Source: a virus. From it: a stretch of 30,899 bases of DNA. Both the position numbers and the translations under genes were made by a program. Within the stretch, counting starts at the first letter, position 1; every line of letters starts with the position of its first letter. The notes under the pieces are model-generated. The model was given only the letters and a program-made list of their open reading frames with translations, searched no databases and was not told where the DNA came from. The stretch is from positions 1 to 30,899 of IMG/VR virus record IMGVR_UViG_3300025949_000068, one strand, 5' to 3'. Below are positions 22,249-29,441 of this stretch, one piece after another.

Positions 22249-22862
22249 AAACATTCCTCCTCGCCTTCCTCTGCCTGACGCTTCCCCTCTCGGCCGCTAC
22301 TCCGCGCCATGCAGCGTCGGTTGCCCCCACTCCCGCCGCTGCCGAGGCCGCTGCGGAGCCGCTGCCGGAATCAATTCCGATGGCACGTCAGCGCACCGTG
22401 CAGGAAGATCTGGAGTTGCGGGATTGGATCGTGGGAATTCAAACGACGGCGCAGGACGCCGAGAAGCGAGCCGATGATGCCGAGAAGGAAGCAAAGGCCT
22501 CCCGTGACCAGACAGCGATCGCAGGCGTGAAACTTGAGGGATTACAAACCAGCCTTGATGCCGTGCAGAAGGCATTCGATGCCGAGCGTACGGCAAAGGA
22601 AGCCGCGCAGTCCGAGGCCGCGAAACAAAAGGCGATGGCGGACGAAGAACACAAGGCGCGCGTGGCTGCTGATACCCATCTGAGCAAGATCAAAACTTAC
22701 CTCGGCTTTGCCCTCGGGGCCCTGCTCGCTCTGGTAGCCGAATATGTTCTCGCCCAAATCACCCTACCGCCACCGCTGAGCGGGTATCTGTTTTTCATTC
22801 GCATCGGCGCTCCGATCGCGGCCTTTGGGATCGGATGGATGATCGTAGCACGCTTTGTCTAA
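22245..22862 (+). CDS. Signal-peptide coiled-coil protein with C-terminal TM hairpin
   Basis: A 205-residue protein with a likely cleaved signal peptide (1-18, ending LSA-A), an Ala/Pro-rich linker (about 19-45), a long coiled coil (about 55-150, with repeated A, E, K and Q) and two membrane helices (about 151-171 and 181-204). The coiled coil would lie in the periplasm and the hairpin in the inner membrane. An ordinary inner-membrane spanin has one N-terminal anchor, so this has the opposite topology. It overlaps the lipoprotein gene by ATGA, suggesting the two form a spanin-like pair, by inference. Confidence 0.65.
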   Translation: MKTFLLAFLCLTLPLSAATPRHAASVAPTPAAAEAAAEPLPESIPMARQRTVQEDLELRDWIVGIQTTAQDAEKRADDAEKEAKASRDQTAIAGVKLEGLQTSLDAVQKAFDAERTAKEAAQSEAAKQKAMADEEHKARVAADTHLSKIKTYLGFALGALLALVAEYVLAQITLPPPLSGYLFFIRIGAPIAAFGIGWMIVARFV

Positions 22863-22873
22863 CCCCTACGGCC

Positions 22874-22957
22874 ATGTTCCTTTTTCTCCTCCTCCTGCAA
22901 GACGGCAGCGTGATTGCACCGTTGTTTGATCCATCCCTTTTTCAGATCATCGTATGA
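22874..22957 (+). CDS. Possible 27-aa hydrophobic micro-ORF
   Basis: ATG 22874 opens a 27-codon frame whose TGA overlaps the next gene's ATG (22954) as ATGA. The first eight residues, MFLFLLLL, are strongly hydrophobic, followed by a polar middle and FQIIV at the end. It fills the gap between the coiled-coil protein and the holin-like gene, and could be a small membrane peptide or simply couple translation. Confidence 0.4.
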   Translation: MFLFLLLLQDGSVIAPLFDPSLFQIIV

Positions 22958-23295
22958 GCCTGCGACAACGAAGCACGTGGCATAAACTTTTCGTCTGCCT
23001 GCTCGGCATCGCGATAGTCGTTGGAATTTGGCAGTGGGCGACCTGGCATCTTTATTCGTTGCCGCCTGAGTCTATCAGCGCCTTCACCAGTATCACGACG
23101 AGCTGCCTCTACGTCATCAGCTCCATCGTCATGTTCTTCATCACCGGTAAGGTTCTCTACGACTGGAAGAACACGACCGAGAGCGCGGTTTCTCTGGTCT
23201 CGCAGCATATCGATGAGCAGCGCAAGGAAGAGATTGACGAAACGATCCGCGAATTCAACACCCCGGAATTGCAGGACCGCTACTCGGACCGATGA
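22954..23295 (+). CDS. Holin-like protein
   Basis: A 113-residue protein with a short basic N-terminus, two membrane helices (about 11-29 and 45-66) and a charged C-terminal tail (about 70-113), which is the class II holin layout of forming lesions in the inner membrane at lysis. Its ATG overlaps the preceding micro-ORF and its stop overlaps the endolysin ATG, putting it directly before the enzyme it would release. Holin families vary greatly in sequence, so the call rests on topology and position. Confidence 0.7.
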   Translation: MSLRQRSTWHKLFVCLLGIAIVVGIWQWATWHLYSLPPESISAFTSITTSCLYVISSIVMFFITGKVLYDWKNTTESAVSLVSQHIDEQRKEEIDETIREFNTPELQDRYSDR

Positions 23296-23882
23296 AAAGC
23301 TCACAGAACGCCATCGAGTTGATCCACCGTTTCGAAGGGTGGGACATTGCCTCGCAATGGCCTGGAGAAAAGTCAGGCATCACTATCCCCTACGGCTACG
23401 ACTTGGGCTACGAGCAGAATTTCGAGAGCGATTGGAAACCCTTTCTCCAGGCGGCGACAATCGAACGGCTGAAGCCGGCGATCGGAATGAGGGGGCAGTC
23501 GGCGCGACACCTGGCGCCGTCGATGCGCGGCATCCAAATCCCAAAGGAAGGGGCGGAGTCGGTTTTCGAGAATCGAGTCCTTCCGCGAACTGAGGCGGCG
23601 GTCGAGAAGGTATTTCCCGGCAGCGGCACACTCCCGGGGGATGCCTTCGGAGCGCTGGTCTCGTTGATCTTCAACCGGGGCGAACTGATCGATCACTCGG
23701 ACCGGCGCCGCGAGATGCTGCAGCTTCGGCAGTTGTTCCTGAAGGGGCAACCGTACGACCTGCGCAAGATCGCAGATTTGGTGGAGTCGCAAAAACGCCT
23801 GTGGCCACACCGCGGGGATTCTGACGGAGACCTTTGGACCCGGCGCATCGAGGAGGCGAAACTCATCCGGTCAGCGGCATAA
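23292..23882 (+). CDS. Endolysin, lysozyme/pesticin-like muramidase
   Basis: Predicted to cleave peptidoglycan at lysis. The N-terminal active-site region ELIHRFEGWDIA (9-20) gives Glu14/15 as the likely catalytic acid, followed by TIPYGYDLGY (31-40), typical of phage GH24 and pesticin-like lysozymes. A later GALVSLIFNRG (120-130) is the family's conserved helix. No signal peptide or membrane segment is present, so export depends on the holin-like protein. At 196 aa the length is normal. ATGA overlap with the holin-like gene supports the start. Confidence 0.85.
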   Translation: MKSSQNAIELIHRFEGWDIASQWPGEKSGITIPYGYDLGYEQNFESDWKPFLQAATIERLKPAIGMRGQSARHLAPSMRGIQIPKEGAESVFENRVLPRTEAAVEKVFPGSGTLPGDAFGALVSLIFNRGELIDHSDRRREMLQLRQLFLKGQPYDLRKIADLVESQKRLWPHRGDSDGDLWTRRIEEAKLIRSAA

Positions 23883-23891
23883 ACTTTTCGC

Positions 23892-23962
23892 TTGCCATAG
23901 GCGAATCGCACGGCATGGCGCGCAGTAGTCACCTGCCCAACCATCAACCAACCTAACATCCT
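23892..23962 (+). promoter_or_regulatory. Repeated late promoter-like element, copy 5, with leader
   Basis: CTTTTCGC then TTGCCATA (TTGCCA at 23892), 14 bases, then GGCATGGCGCGC (23912). The gene start at 23963 is 71 bases from the first T, so this copy would give a leader of about 35 bases, in contrast to copies whose ATG is at the predicted transcription start. Confidence 0.65.
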
Positions 23963-24664
23963 ATGAGCACTCTTTCCGCCAAACTGGCCGCCGCTGCGAA
24001 AAGCTATCTTCTGCGCTATGCGCTGAAACATTTCGTCGGCGAGCCCGAGATTTCCACCCTCGCCCGCGGCCTGGTCGACAAGAATGGGAATGTCGTGATG
24101 GAGGCGGACGGCGCGACGCCGGCGGTAACTCTGGGAGGAAGTCAGACCTTGACGAACAAGTTGCTGACGGCCGCGAGCAACTTTTTTGCGGATGGGTCAA
24201 CGCCCACGAAGAAGATCGGCTTCGACGCTTCCGGCGCGAGCAGCTCGACCACGACCACCATCGCCGCGGCGCAAACCGCCAACCGGACACTGACGCTGCC
24301 CGACGCGACGGACACGCTCGTGGGCAAGGCGACAACCGATACGCTCACGAACAAGACGTGGGGCGGCGCCTACATCACTTCGATTCAGGCTTTGAGCGGT
24401 GCGGGTGCGGTGGATATCGTTACTGAAATTACGCGCCTGACTACCACGGGCGCTGCGCAGGCCTTGACCTTGGCCAACGGAACGGCTGGGCAGCGCAAGA
24501 CGATCATTCACGAGGTCGACGGCGGCAGCGCGGTGCTGACCCCGACCACGAAGACCGGGTTCACGACCATCACTTTCACGAACGTCGGAGACTCGGCAAC
24601 GCTGGTTTATTTGACTACTCGCGGCTGGATGATCCAGGCGCTCAACGGCGCGGTCGCCGCGTAA
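23963..24664 (+). CDS. Fibre/virion-like protein with LTNK repeats
   Basis: A 233-residue Thr/Ala/Gly-rich protein. The motif TLTNK appears twice (about residues 53 and 127), each within a TLTNKxx(T/W) context common in phage tail and head fibres. The N-terminus (LSAKLAAAAKSYLLRYALKH) is helical and may anchor it. The C-terminal third (ITRLTTTGAAQALTLANGTA to TFTNVGDSATLVYLTT) resembles a beta-sandwich capping domain. It has its own promoter-like element and is followed by the tRNA-like sequences. Confidence 0.65.
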   Translation: MSTLSAKLAAAAKSYLLRYALKHFVGEPEISTLARGLVDKNGNVVMEADGATPAVTLGGSQTLTNKLLTAASNFFADGSTPTKKIGFDASGASSSTTTTIAAAQTANRTLTLPDATDTLVGKATTDTLTNKTWGGAYITSIQALSGAGAVDIVTEITRLTTTGAAQALTLANGTAGQRKTIIHEVDGGSAVLTPTTKTGFTTITFTNVGDSATLVYLTTRGWMIQALNGAVAA

Positions 24665-24670
24665 TCGTTT

Positions 24671-24744
24671 TCGTCGGGGAGAATGGGATTCCAGTCAGTT
24701 TCATAAGCTGACCTTCGTTGGTTCGACTCCAACCCTAGCCACCA
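24671..24744 (+). tRNA. tRNA-Met(CAT)-like sequence with a degenerate 5' acceptor
   Basis: An anticodon arm TCAGT-TTCATAA-GCTGA (24695-24711) with CAT at 24702-24704, a normal 5-base variable region, a perfect T arm GTTGG-TTCGACT-CCAAC (24717-24733) and CCTAGCC-ACCA at the 3' end (24734-24744) are all tRNA-like. A D-arm-like GGA...TCC pair is visible. However, the matching 5' acceptor half, expected to be GGCTAGG, is absent; the bases there (TTTTCGT) do not pair. It may be a decayed tRNA, a tRNA-like element or a tRNA with an unusual 5' end. The start coordinate is approximate. Confidence 0.5.
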
Positions 24745-24751
24745 CCTCAAC

Positions 24752-24826
24752 GCGTCGGTAGCTCAACGGCAGAGCAGCAATCTTCCAAATTGCTCGTTGC
24801 GAGTTCGAATCTCGCTCGGCGCTCCA
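24752..24826 (+). tRNA. tRNA-Gly (anticodon TCC)
   Basis: All arms fold: acceptor GCGTCGG with TCGGCGC (wobble pairs included), D arm GCTC-AACGGCA-GAGC, anticodon stem GCAAT/ATTGC around the loop CTTCCAA with TCC as anticodon, T arm GCGAG-TTCGAAT-CTCGC, and an encoded TCCA end. It would read GGA (and by wobble GGG) glycine codons. It lies seven bases after the Met-like sequence. Encoded CCA and perfect stems suggest it is functional. Confidence 0.93.
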
Positions 24827-24839
24827 ACTTCGAACCCAC

Positions 24840-24953
24840 ATGAAACGCGCTATCATCGTGGCCATCCGCCAGGTTGTAGCGCGTCTTTCTTTGAGTAAGT
24901 CGAGCCTCCGCAAGAAGCTTCGAAAAGCCTGGCGCAAGAGCCTTCGAAAATAG
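24840..24953 (+). CDS. Tiny basic ORF (37 aa)
   Basis: ATG 24840 starts a 37-codon frame ending in TAG. The peptide begins with a hydrophobic-basic stretch (MKRAIIVAIRQVVARLSL) and ends very basic (KKLRKAWRKSLRK), 13 of the 37 residues being Lys or Arg in total. It would form an amphipathic cationic helix. It begins 13 bases after the tRNA and ends 13 bases before promoter-like copy 6. A nucleic-acid- or membrane-binding role is possible; it may also be chance. Confidence 0.45.
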   Translation: MKRAIIVAIRQVVARLSLSKSSLRKKLRKAWRKSLRK

Positions 24954-24966
24954 ATTCCGATTTTTC

Positions 24967-25004
24967 TTGTCATAGCGAGGTCTGTTGGCAGCGCACGCTG
25001 ACGA
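24967..25004 (+). promoter_or_regulatory. Repeated late promoter-like element, copy 6 (scaffold)
   Basis: TTTTTC then TTGTCATA (TTGTCA at 24967), 14 bases, then GGCAGCG (24987), the most divergent right half, with the scaffold-like gene's ATG at 25004, 37 bases from the first T. It probably drives the scaffold and major capsid genes, which end at a terminator. Confidence 0.6.
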
Positions 25005-26221
25005 TGAATACAGCCACCGAGGAAGCGCCGACGGAAGTCGCGAGTCCAGAGCAGAAGCCGGCCGTCGAGACGACGCCGAAACAACGCACCGAAGCTGATT
25101 CGCAGGACGCACGCCAACGGTCCCGCGATCCCGATCGCGCCCGAGCGATTCTGCGGGGAGAAAAGCCCCCGGAGGAAAAGCCCGAGCATGAAGCGGAGAG
25201 TGAGACCGGAGACGAGACGGACGCTGAAGTGATCGCACGGATGTTCGACCCGGAAACCGGGGAGTTCATCGAAGAGGAAGACGCCAACGAAAAACCCGCT
25301 GCCGGAAAGGCGACGGAGAAACCGAAGGCAAAGGCCGAACCGGCGAAAACGGAGGCGGCAGAAGAAACCGGTGAGGATGAGAATCCAGATCCGGAGGAAG
25401 AAACGGAGAAAAAGCCCGAGCCTAAAAAGCGCATCTCGGTAACTCGCGGTCGCCTTGGCGATCGTGATTTTGCCATCGTGCAATTGGCGGACCGGGAAAA
25501 CATCTCGCTCGAAGACGCACGGCAACGGTTGTTCGGCGATACGCCGGCGCCGAAGTCTGCGAAGGCTGAAGAGGAAACTCCGAAGGCCGCGCGGGAAACG
25601 CCGGAAGCCATTCAGGCGAAGATCACCGACCTCGTGGAACAACGCAAGGCCGCCAACAAAGCCCTGGACGTCGATAAAGCCACCGAGCTTACCGACCAAA
25701 TCGCCGAGTTGAAGCTCCAGCAGCGTGAAGCACAGGCGACGTTGCAACAGGAGGCGCAGAGCCGCGCGACCAGCCATCAGGAAGCTGTGATAGCTTCCGC
25801 GAGCAAGGCCGTGGAACTGTATCCTGGCGCGGCTGAGGAAGGGAACGACCTGTTCGAAGCGATCGAGTCCGCGAGGCTGGATCGCGAGAAGTCGGATCCC
25901 AGTTTCTTCCAGAACAAGAATTGGCCAATGGTGCTCGCCGTCGAGGTTGCGACCGAGATGGGTGTTGCACCCACGGCCAAGAAATCTGCCGCCGAAGCTA
26001 CGCCGGACAAAAAGGCTGTCTCCGAGAAGCCCGCGCCGACACCGAAGAAGGTCGCCCGTCCTGCACCACCCAACCCCGCACCCGGGACTGCCACCGGAGC
26101 GGCCAAACCTAATCCAGAGGAAGCTCTGCGCACCAAACTGAAGGAAGCGAAGTCGCGTAAAGACGTTGATGGGATCAAGGCGGTTACCCGCGAGATCGAG
26201 GCGCTTTACGCCAAACGCTGA
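25004..26221 (+). CDS. Scaffold-like acidic protein before the capsid gene
   Basis: A 405-residue, highly charged protein rich in Glu, Lys, Ala and Pro, with little predicted globular structure at its N-terminus (ATEEAPTEVASPEQKPAVET onwards) and helical, coiled-coil-like segments in the middle (ITDLVEQRKAANKALDVDKA and ADLKLQ-type repeats) and at the C-terminus (ALRTKLKEAKSRKDVDGIK). This composition and its place just before the major capsid gene are typical of internal scaffolding proteins that guide head assembly and then leave. No protease motif is evident. The start follows the promoter-like element directly. Confidence 0.75.
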   Translation: MNTATEEAPTEVASPEQKPAVETTPKQRTEADSQDARQRSRDPDRARAILRGEKPPEEKPEHEAESETGDETDAEVIARMFDPETGEFIEEEDANEKPAAGKATEKPKAKAEPAKTEAAEETGEDENPDPEEETEKKPEPKKRISVTRGRLGDRDFAIVQLADRENISLEDARQRLFGDTPAPKSAKAEEETPKAARETPEAIQAKITDLVEQRKAANKALDVDKATELTDQIAELKLQQREAQATLQQEAQSRATSHQEAVIASASKAVELYPGAAEEGNDLFEAIESARLDREKSDPSFFQNKNWPMVLAVEVATEMGVAPTAKKSAAEATPDKKAVSEKPAPTPKKVARPAPPNPAPGTATGAAKPNPEEALRTKLKEAKSRKDVDGIKAVTREIEALYAKR

Positions 26222-26275
26222 CCAGAAGGACGGGACAAAGAGCCGACTTACTAACTCCAAACCTTTTTAAATCTT

Positions 26276-27751
26276 ATGGCTCTCGGATCTACGATCGGCT
26301 TAGCCCAAGCGCTAAGCGAATACCGGGCAATGGCCTCCGGCAAACTCATCGGCGAAGCGTTCGATGACTTGCTCGAGGTCACCATGTCCAACTCCAACAT
26401 CCTGGACGAACTCCAGGGCGGCGAAGACGACGGAAAACCGTTCGTCGTCAAGCAGGACCTCACCAAGGGCGCGAAGGATCGCATCAATTACCCCGTGGCC
26501 ACCACTCTCGGCCAGGCGCCGCGCATGGGCACGGATCAACTGGTGGGCTACGAAGAGCCGCTCTACCAGGGAAACTGGCAGGTCCGTATCGACAACAAGC
26601 GCATCGCGGTCGGCTGGAACGAAATCGTCGCTGCGATGGGCACCACCGGCAAAAGCTGGCGCGAGACCTACGCCGAACTCGTCGGCATCCGGTTCGCCCA
26701 GATCGAGCAGGAAGACATGCTGCACCGGCTGCTCCAGCGGGCGACGCCGAACATCACGATCCTTCCCGGCAGCTGCCGTACGGTCAACGATCTGCGCACC
26801 GCCAACAACCTCGATGTCGACACGATCAAGCGCGGCGCCGCCCGGCTGCGCTCGCTCGGAACGCCCGGCGCGAAGGTCGGCAAGACCCGCAGCGGCCGGC
26901 CGATCCAGAAATACATCGTCTTCGGCGCGGACGCGGCTGTCCGTCAAGTGAAGGACGAAACTGCGTATCTCACCCCGGCCGTGGCGCAAGTCACCGCTGA
27001 TGGGGATGCCGCCGCGATCTTCGAAGGCGATTACCTGCCGGTCGATGGTCACCTGCTCAAGCCGTGGGATATCGTGGATCACGATAACCCGGGCCCGATC
27101 GGGTCGGCCATTCTGCCGAAGGCGTTGCTCGGTGATCCCATCACCACGGCCACGACCACGTTCACCATGTACGGTGGTGCGCGCACGCAAGCTTCGCTCG
27201 GTGACCAGGCCGGTCTCTACCTGCCGTTCATCGACTTCCCGGGATACCTCTACAAGTTCTTCTCGGAAGATGCGCCTGGCGCCGACGGCAACACCTATTA
27301 CTGCGTCGTCTACGATCCGGCCGACGGAATGTGGTGCGTCTACAGCTACACCGGTTCCACCGGCAACACCGGTGCTTCGATCACGATTGTGAACCGCCTC
27401 GCGGGATCCGCGACCGGTGCCGCGGTCACGACGCTCGCCGGCTGGTCCTGGGATGGAACCGTCAACAAGACGGCGTTCCCGACGGGGAGCATCATCATCC
27501 CGGTCAACAGCTCGCTCGTGCCCTACGCCTATTCCCTGATGTGGGGTCGCAGTGCTGGCGGCAAGGCCTACGGGTCGATCAAGAACAAGCGGATCACCAA
27601 CGTCGCTGATTACGGCGCGCACGTGGGCTTCGGCCTCCAGTCGATCTACGGCGTCGATGTCCGCCTCGACACGCTCGGCAATCCCCGTGGCTACATCGTC
27701 ATGCCCTGCGCGGTGCAGCACGAAGGCGTGAACCTGCCGGTCATCAGTTAG
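26276..27751 (+). CDS. Major capsid protein, N4-gp56/DUF4043-like
   Basis: A 491-residue protein that should build the head shell. Family-like features are the N-terminal IGEAFDDLLEVTMSNSNILD, the phrase RINYPVATTLGQAPRMGTDQ, then LVGYEEPLYQGNWQVRIDNK (about 82-101), an R-x-x-I-A-V-G-W segment, and ending strands with VRLDTLGNPRGYIVMPCAVQ. Codon use is strongly biased to G/C at the third position, more even than in its neighbours, which suits a highly expressed gene. The 54-base gap before it holds an AT-rich leader (CCTTTTTAAATCTT) but no clear ribosome site. A strong terminator follows. Confidence 0.85.
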   Translation: MALGSTIGLAQALSEYRAMASGKLIGEAFDDLLEVTMSNSNILDELQGGEDDGKPFVVKQDLTKGAKDRINYPVATTLGQAPRMGTDQLVGYEEPLYQGNWQVRIDNKRIAVGWNEIVAAMGTTGKSWRETYAELVGIRFAQIEQEDMLHRLLQRATPNITILPGSCRTVNDLRTANNLDVDTIKRGAARLRSLGTPGAKVGKTRSGRPIQKYIVFGADAAVRQVKDETAYLTPAVAQVTADGDAAAIFEGDYLPVDGHLLKPWDIVDHDNPGPIGSAILPKALLGDPITTATTTFTMYGGARTQASLGDQAGLYLPFIDFPGYLYKFFSEDAPGADGNTYYCVVYDPADGMWCVYSYTGSTGNTGASITIVNRLAGSATGAAVTTLAGWSWDGTVNKTAFPTGSIIIPVNSSLVPYAYSLMWGRSAGGKAYGSIKNKRITNVADYGAHVGFGLQSIYGVDVRLDTLGNPRGYIVMPCAVQHEGVNLPVIS

Positions 27752-27776
27752 GCGACCTGCGTCATCAAACTCATCA

Positions 27777-27809
27777 CCCCGGTCCCGGCGAAAGCTGGGC
27801 CGGGGTTTT
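27777..27809 (+). terminator. Rho-independent terminator after capsid gene
   Basis: CCCCGG-T-CCCGGC, a GAAA tetraloop and GCTGGG-CCGGGG form a 12-bp stem with one bulged T, followed by TTTT. The stem is long and GC-rich with a stable GNRA loop. It lies 26 bases after the capsid stop and should end the scaffold-capsid transcript, at least partly. Confidence 0.88.
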
Positions 27810-27829
27810 GGGGTGAAAAGACTTCCACT

Positions 27830-28567
27830 ATGAAACTCCTCTCCGATCTCGTCGCACACATCAAATCACTCGAGGCCTACAGCCTCCAACTCGCCGGCGA
27901 ACTCGGCAAAACCCTCGATCACTATGAAGGTTCAGCCTCAGCCGATGGGGCGGCCAAGGCAAAGGCCGTGAAGGACAAGCTGACGAAGGCGGTCACCGAC
28001 CTGCACGCGCAGGCGGACAAAACGGTGAATGAAGCGGAGGTGCACTTGGCCAATATCGCCGCCGGCGGAAGCGCCGCGCCAGCCACGGCGGACCCCGCGG
28101 TTCCTGTCACGATGCGGGCGAAGATGCTCGTCACCGACATCCGATCGTTTGAAAGTTCGAGCGGGGAGGCTGTGTGCGACGTGCTTTCGCTCGTAGCGGT
28201 CGGTGGAGACAAGGTGCAGCACGGCTACCCTGGCGATGGGAGTGACGAGGACAACACTTTCGCGAAGTTCAGCCCGAGCGGGAATCTTGAGCTCACTGTC
28301 GCTAACCCGGCACTGCTGGGGAAGATCATTACCGGCGAAAAATACTATCTCGATTTCACGCTCGCGAATCCCGCGCCCGCGGCTGCAATTCCAGCGAGCC
28401 CGGCCGAGCCCGCTCAATCTGCTTCGAGCCAACCGCCGGTTGCGGAACAAGCGCCCCCTGCTGTTCCGGCGGTGGCGACGCCTGCGGCGATACCCACCAC
28501 CCCGGCCGCTACCGCGGCGCCGGCCCAAACGACCCAGCCCGTGCAACCTGTTTCGGGTGCGAACTGA
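27830..28567 (+). CDS. Coiled-coil plus beta-domain head-associated protein
   Basis: A 245-residue protein in three parts: a helical coiled-coil N-terminus (about 1-75, LVAHIKSLEAYSLQLAGELG onwards), a compact middle domain (about 90-180, MRAKMLVTDIRSFESS to SGNLELTVANPALLGK and EKYYLDFT) and a Pro/Ala-rich, probably disordered C-terminus. The middle domain resembles a small beta-sandwich protein often seen in phage genomes, which may coat or decorate the head. It begins 20 bases after the capsid terminator; no promoter-like element of the repeated family is seen here. Confidence 0.65.
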   Translation: MKLLSDLVAHIKSLEAYSLQLAGELGKTLDHYEGSASADGAAKAKAVKDKLTKAVTDLHAQADKTVNEAEVHLANIAAGGSAAPATADPAVPVTMRAKMLVTDIRSFESSSGEAVCDVLSLVAVGGDKVQHGYPGDGSDEDNTFAKFSPSGNLELTVANPALLGKIITGEKYYLDFTLANPAPAAAIPASPAEPAQSASSQPPVAEQAPPAVPAVATPAAIPTTPAATAAPAQTTQPVQPVSGAN

Positions 28568-28571
28568 TTTT

Positions 28572-29438
28572 ATGAGTTCTCCATCCTCCAATGCGTCCGA
28601 GCCGATCCTGCCAGTGATCGCCACGCTCATCCTCCTTAATGGAGGCTCGAGCACGATCAAGAAGGTTCCGGGCCGGAAGGCGCGCTACGACTTTAAACTC
28701 GTGCAGCGCGCGGGTCCAAACGGTCGGGCGGCCCACGTTCGCGAATACACGTCGCTCGAAGTGTTCCACGTGGAGCAGGCCGACATCTCGCAATCGCATG
28801 TGCGGATGCAGGTGTTAGTCCGGCTGCATGAAATCGATCCTGTCCAGGGTGCGAAGTCGGCAGTTGCGGCCCTCATTCGTCACCTGATGGCGCCACAGGC
28901 AAAGTCCGTGGTGGCCATGGAGTTGCGCAACGCGCTCCAGCTCGAGATCGAACGCCTGAAAGAGGTATCGGCGCCCGATGAACCTTCGGGATCGACTTGC
29001 GCCGACGATGCGGAAGCGCCTGGCGATCAACCGGGGCCGCGGACGGAGCGCGAGATCCGCGGTATGGAACTTCGGCGATGCGGCGAAGAGTTCGTGCGTC
29101 ACCTTCTCCGGGAGGAATACCAGATTGAAGACGTGCCGGTTCTGAACAACCTCGACGGTATGGTCGAGGCGATTCTGAATTTTGAGGGTGAACGTGGCTA
29201 TTTCGGAGCCAGCGAGCCCGCGCAACCCGCTCCAGCTGCGGTGAATCAATCGGCAGCCCCGCAACCAGTATCAGCGGGTGTCGGCAGCGGCGGCGCCGCA
29301 GGAACGGATTCGTTCACCGCGGAAAGTCTGGGCACCATGCCTATCGACGAACTGAAGGCGTTGTCCATCAAGCTGGGCTGCAGGACCGGTAACCGGCGCA
29401 CGATGGTCCGAGACATCCTTGACCGACAGCCGAAGTAA
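28572..29438 (+). CDS. Head/connector-associated protein with SAP-like C-terminus
   Basis: A 288-residue protein I do not firmly recognise. The N-terminal 110 residues look beta/alpha (YDFKLVQRAGPNGRAAHVRE, MQVLVRLHEIDPVQGAKSAV), followed by a charged linker, a helical part (EIRGMELRRCGEEFVRHLLR) and a Pro/Ala linker. The last 27 residues, IDELKALSIKLGCRTGNRRT then MVRDIL, match the helix-turn-helix of SAP or Rho-N-like DNA-binding domains. I chose ATG 28572, four bases after the previous stop; an earlier in-frame start (28203) overlaps that gene by 365 bases. A role near packaged DNA is possible. Confidence 0.65.
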   Translation: MSSPSSNASEPILPVIATLILLNGGSSTIKKVPGRKARYDFKLVQRAGPNGRAAHVREYTSLEVFHVEQADISQSHVRMQVLVRLHEIDPVQGAKSAVAALIRHLMAPQAKSVVAMELRNALQLEIERLKEVSAPDEPSGSTCADDAEAPGDQPGPRTEREIRGMELRRCGEEFVRHLLREEYQIEDVPVLNNLDGMVEAILNFEGERGYFGASEPAQPAPAAVNQSAAPQPVSAGVGSGGAAGTDSFTAESLGTMPIDELKALSIKLGCRTGNRRTMVRDILDRQPK

Positions 29439-29441
29439 CCG

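Noticed and set aside
24701-26260. 519-residue open frame on the minus strand across tRNAs and scaffold gene
   Set aside because: It covers two tRNA-like sequences and is opposite a well-supported + strand gene; its Arg/Leu/Phe-rich translation is typical of the reverse strand of a GC-rich, Glu/Lys-coding gene.
26312-27859. 515-residue open frame on the minus strand over the capsid gene
   Set aside because: Antisense of a strongly codon-biased capsid gene; it crosses the terminator and shows no recognisable domains.
28203-28571. Extended N-terminus for the 28572 gene
   Set aside because: It overlaps the preceding gene by 365 bases; its Arg/Pro/Ser-rich translation is a frame-shadow.
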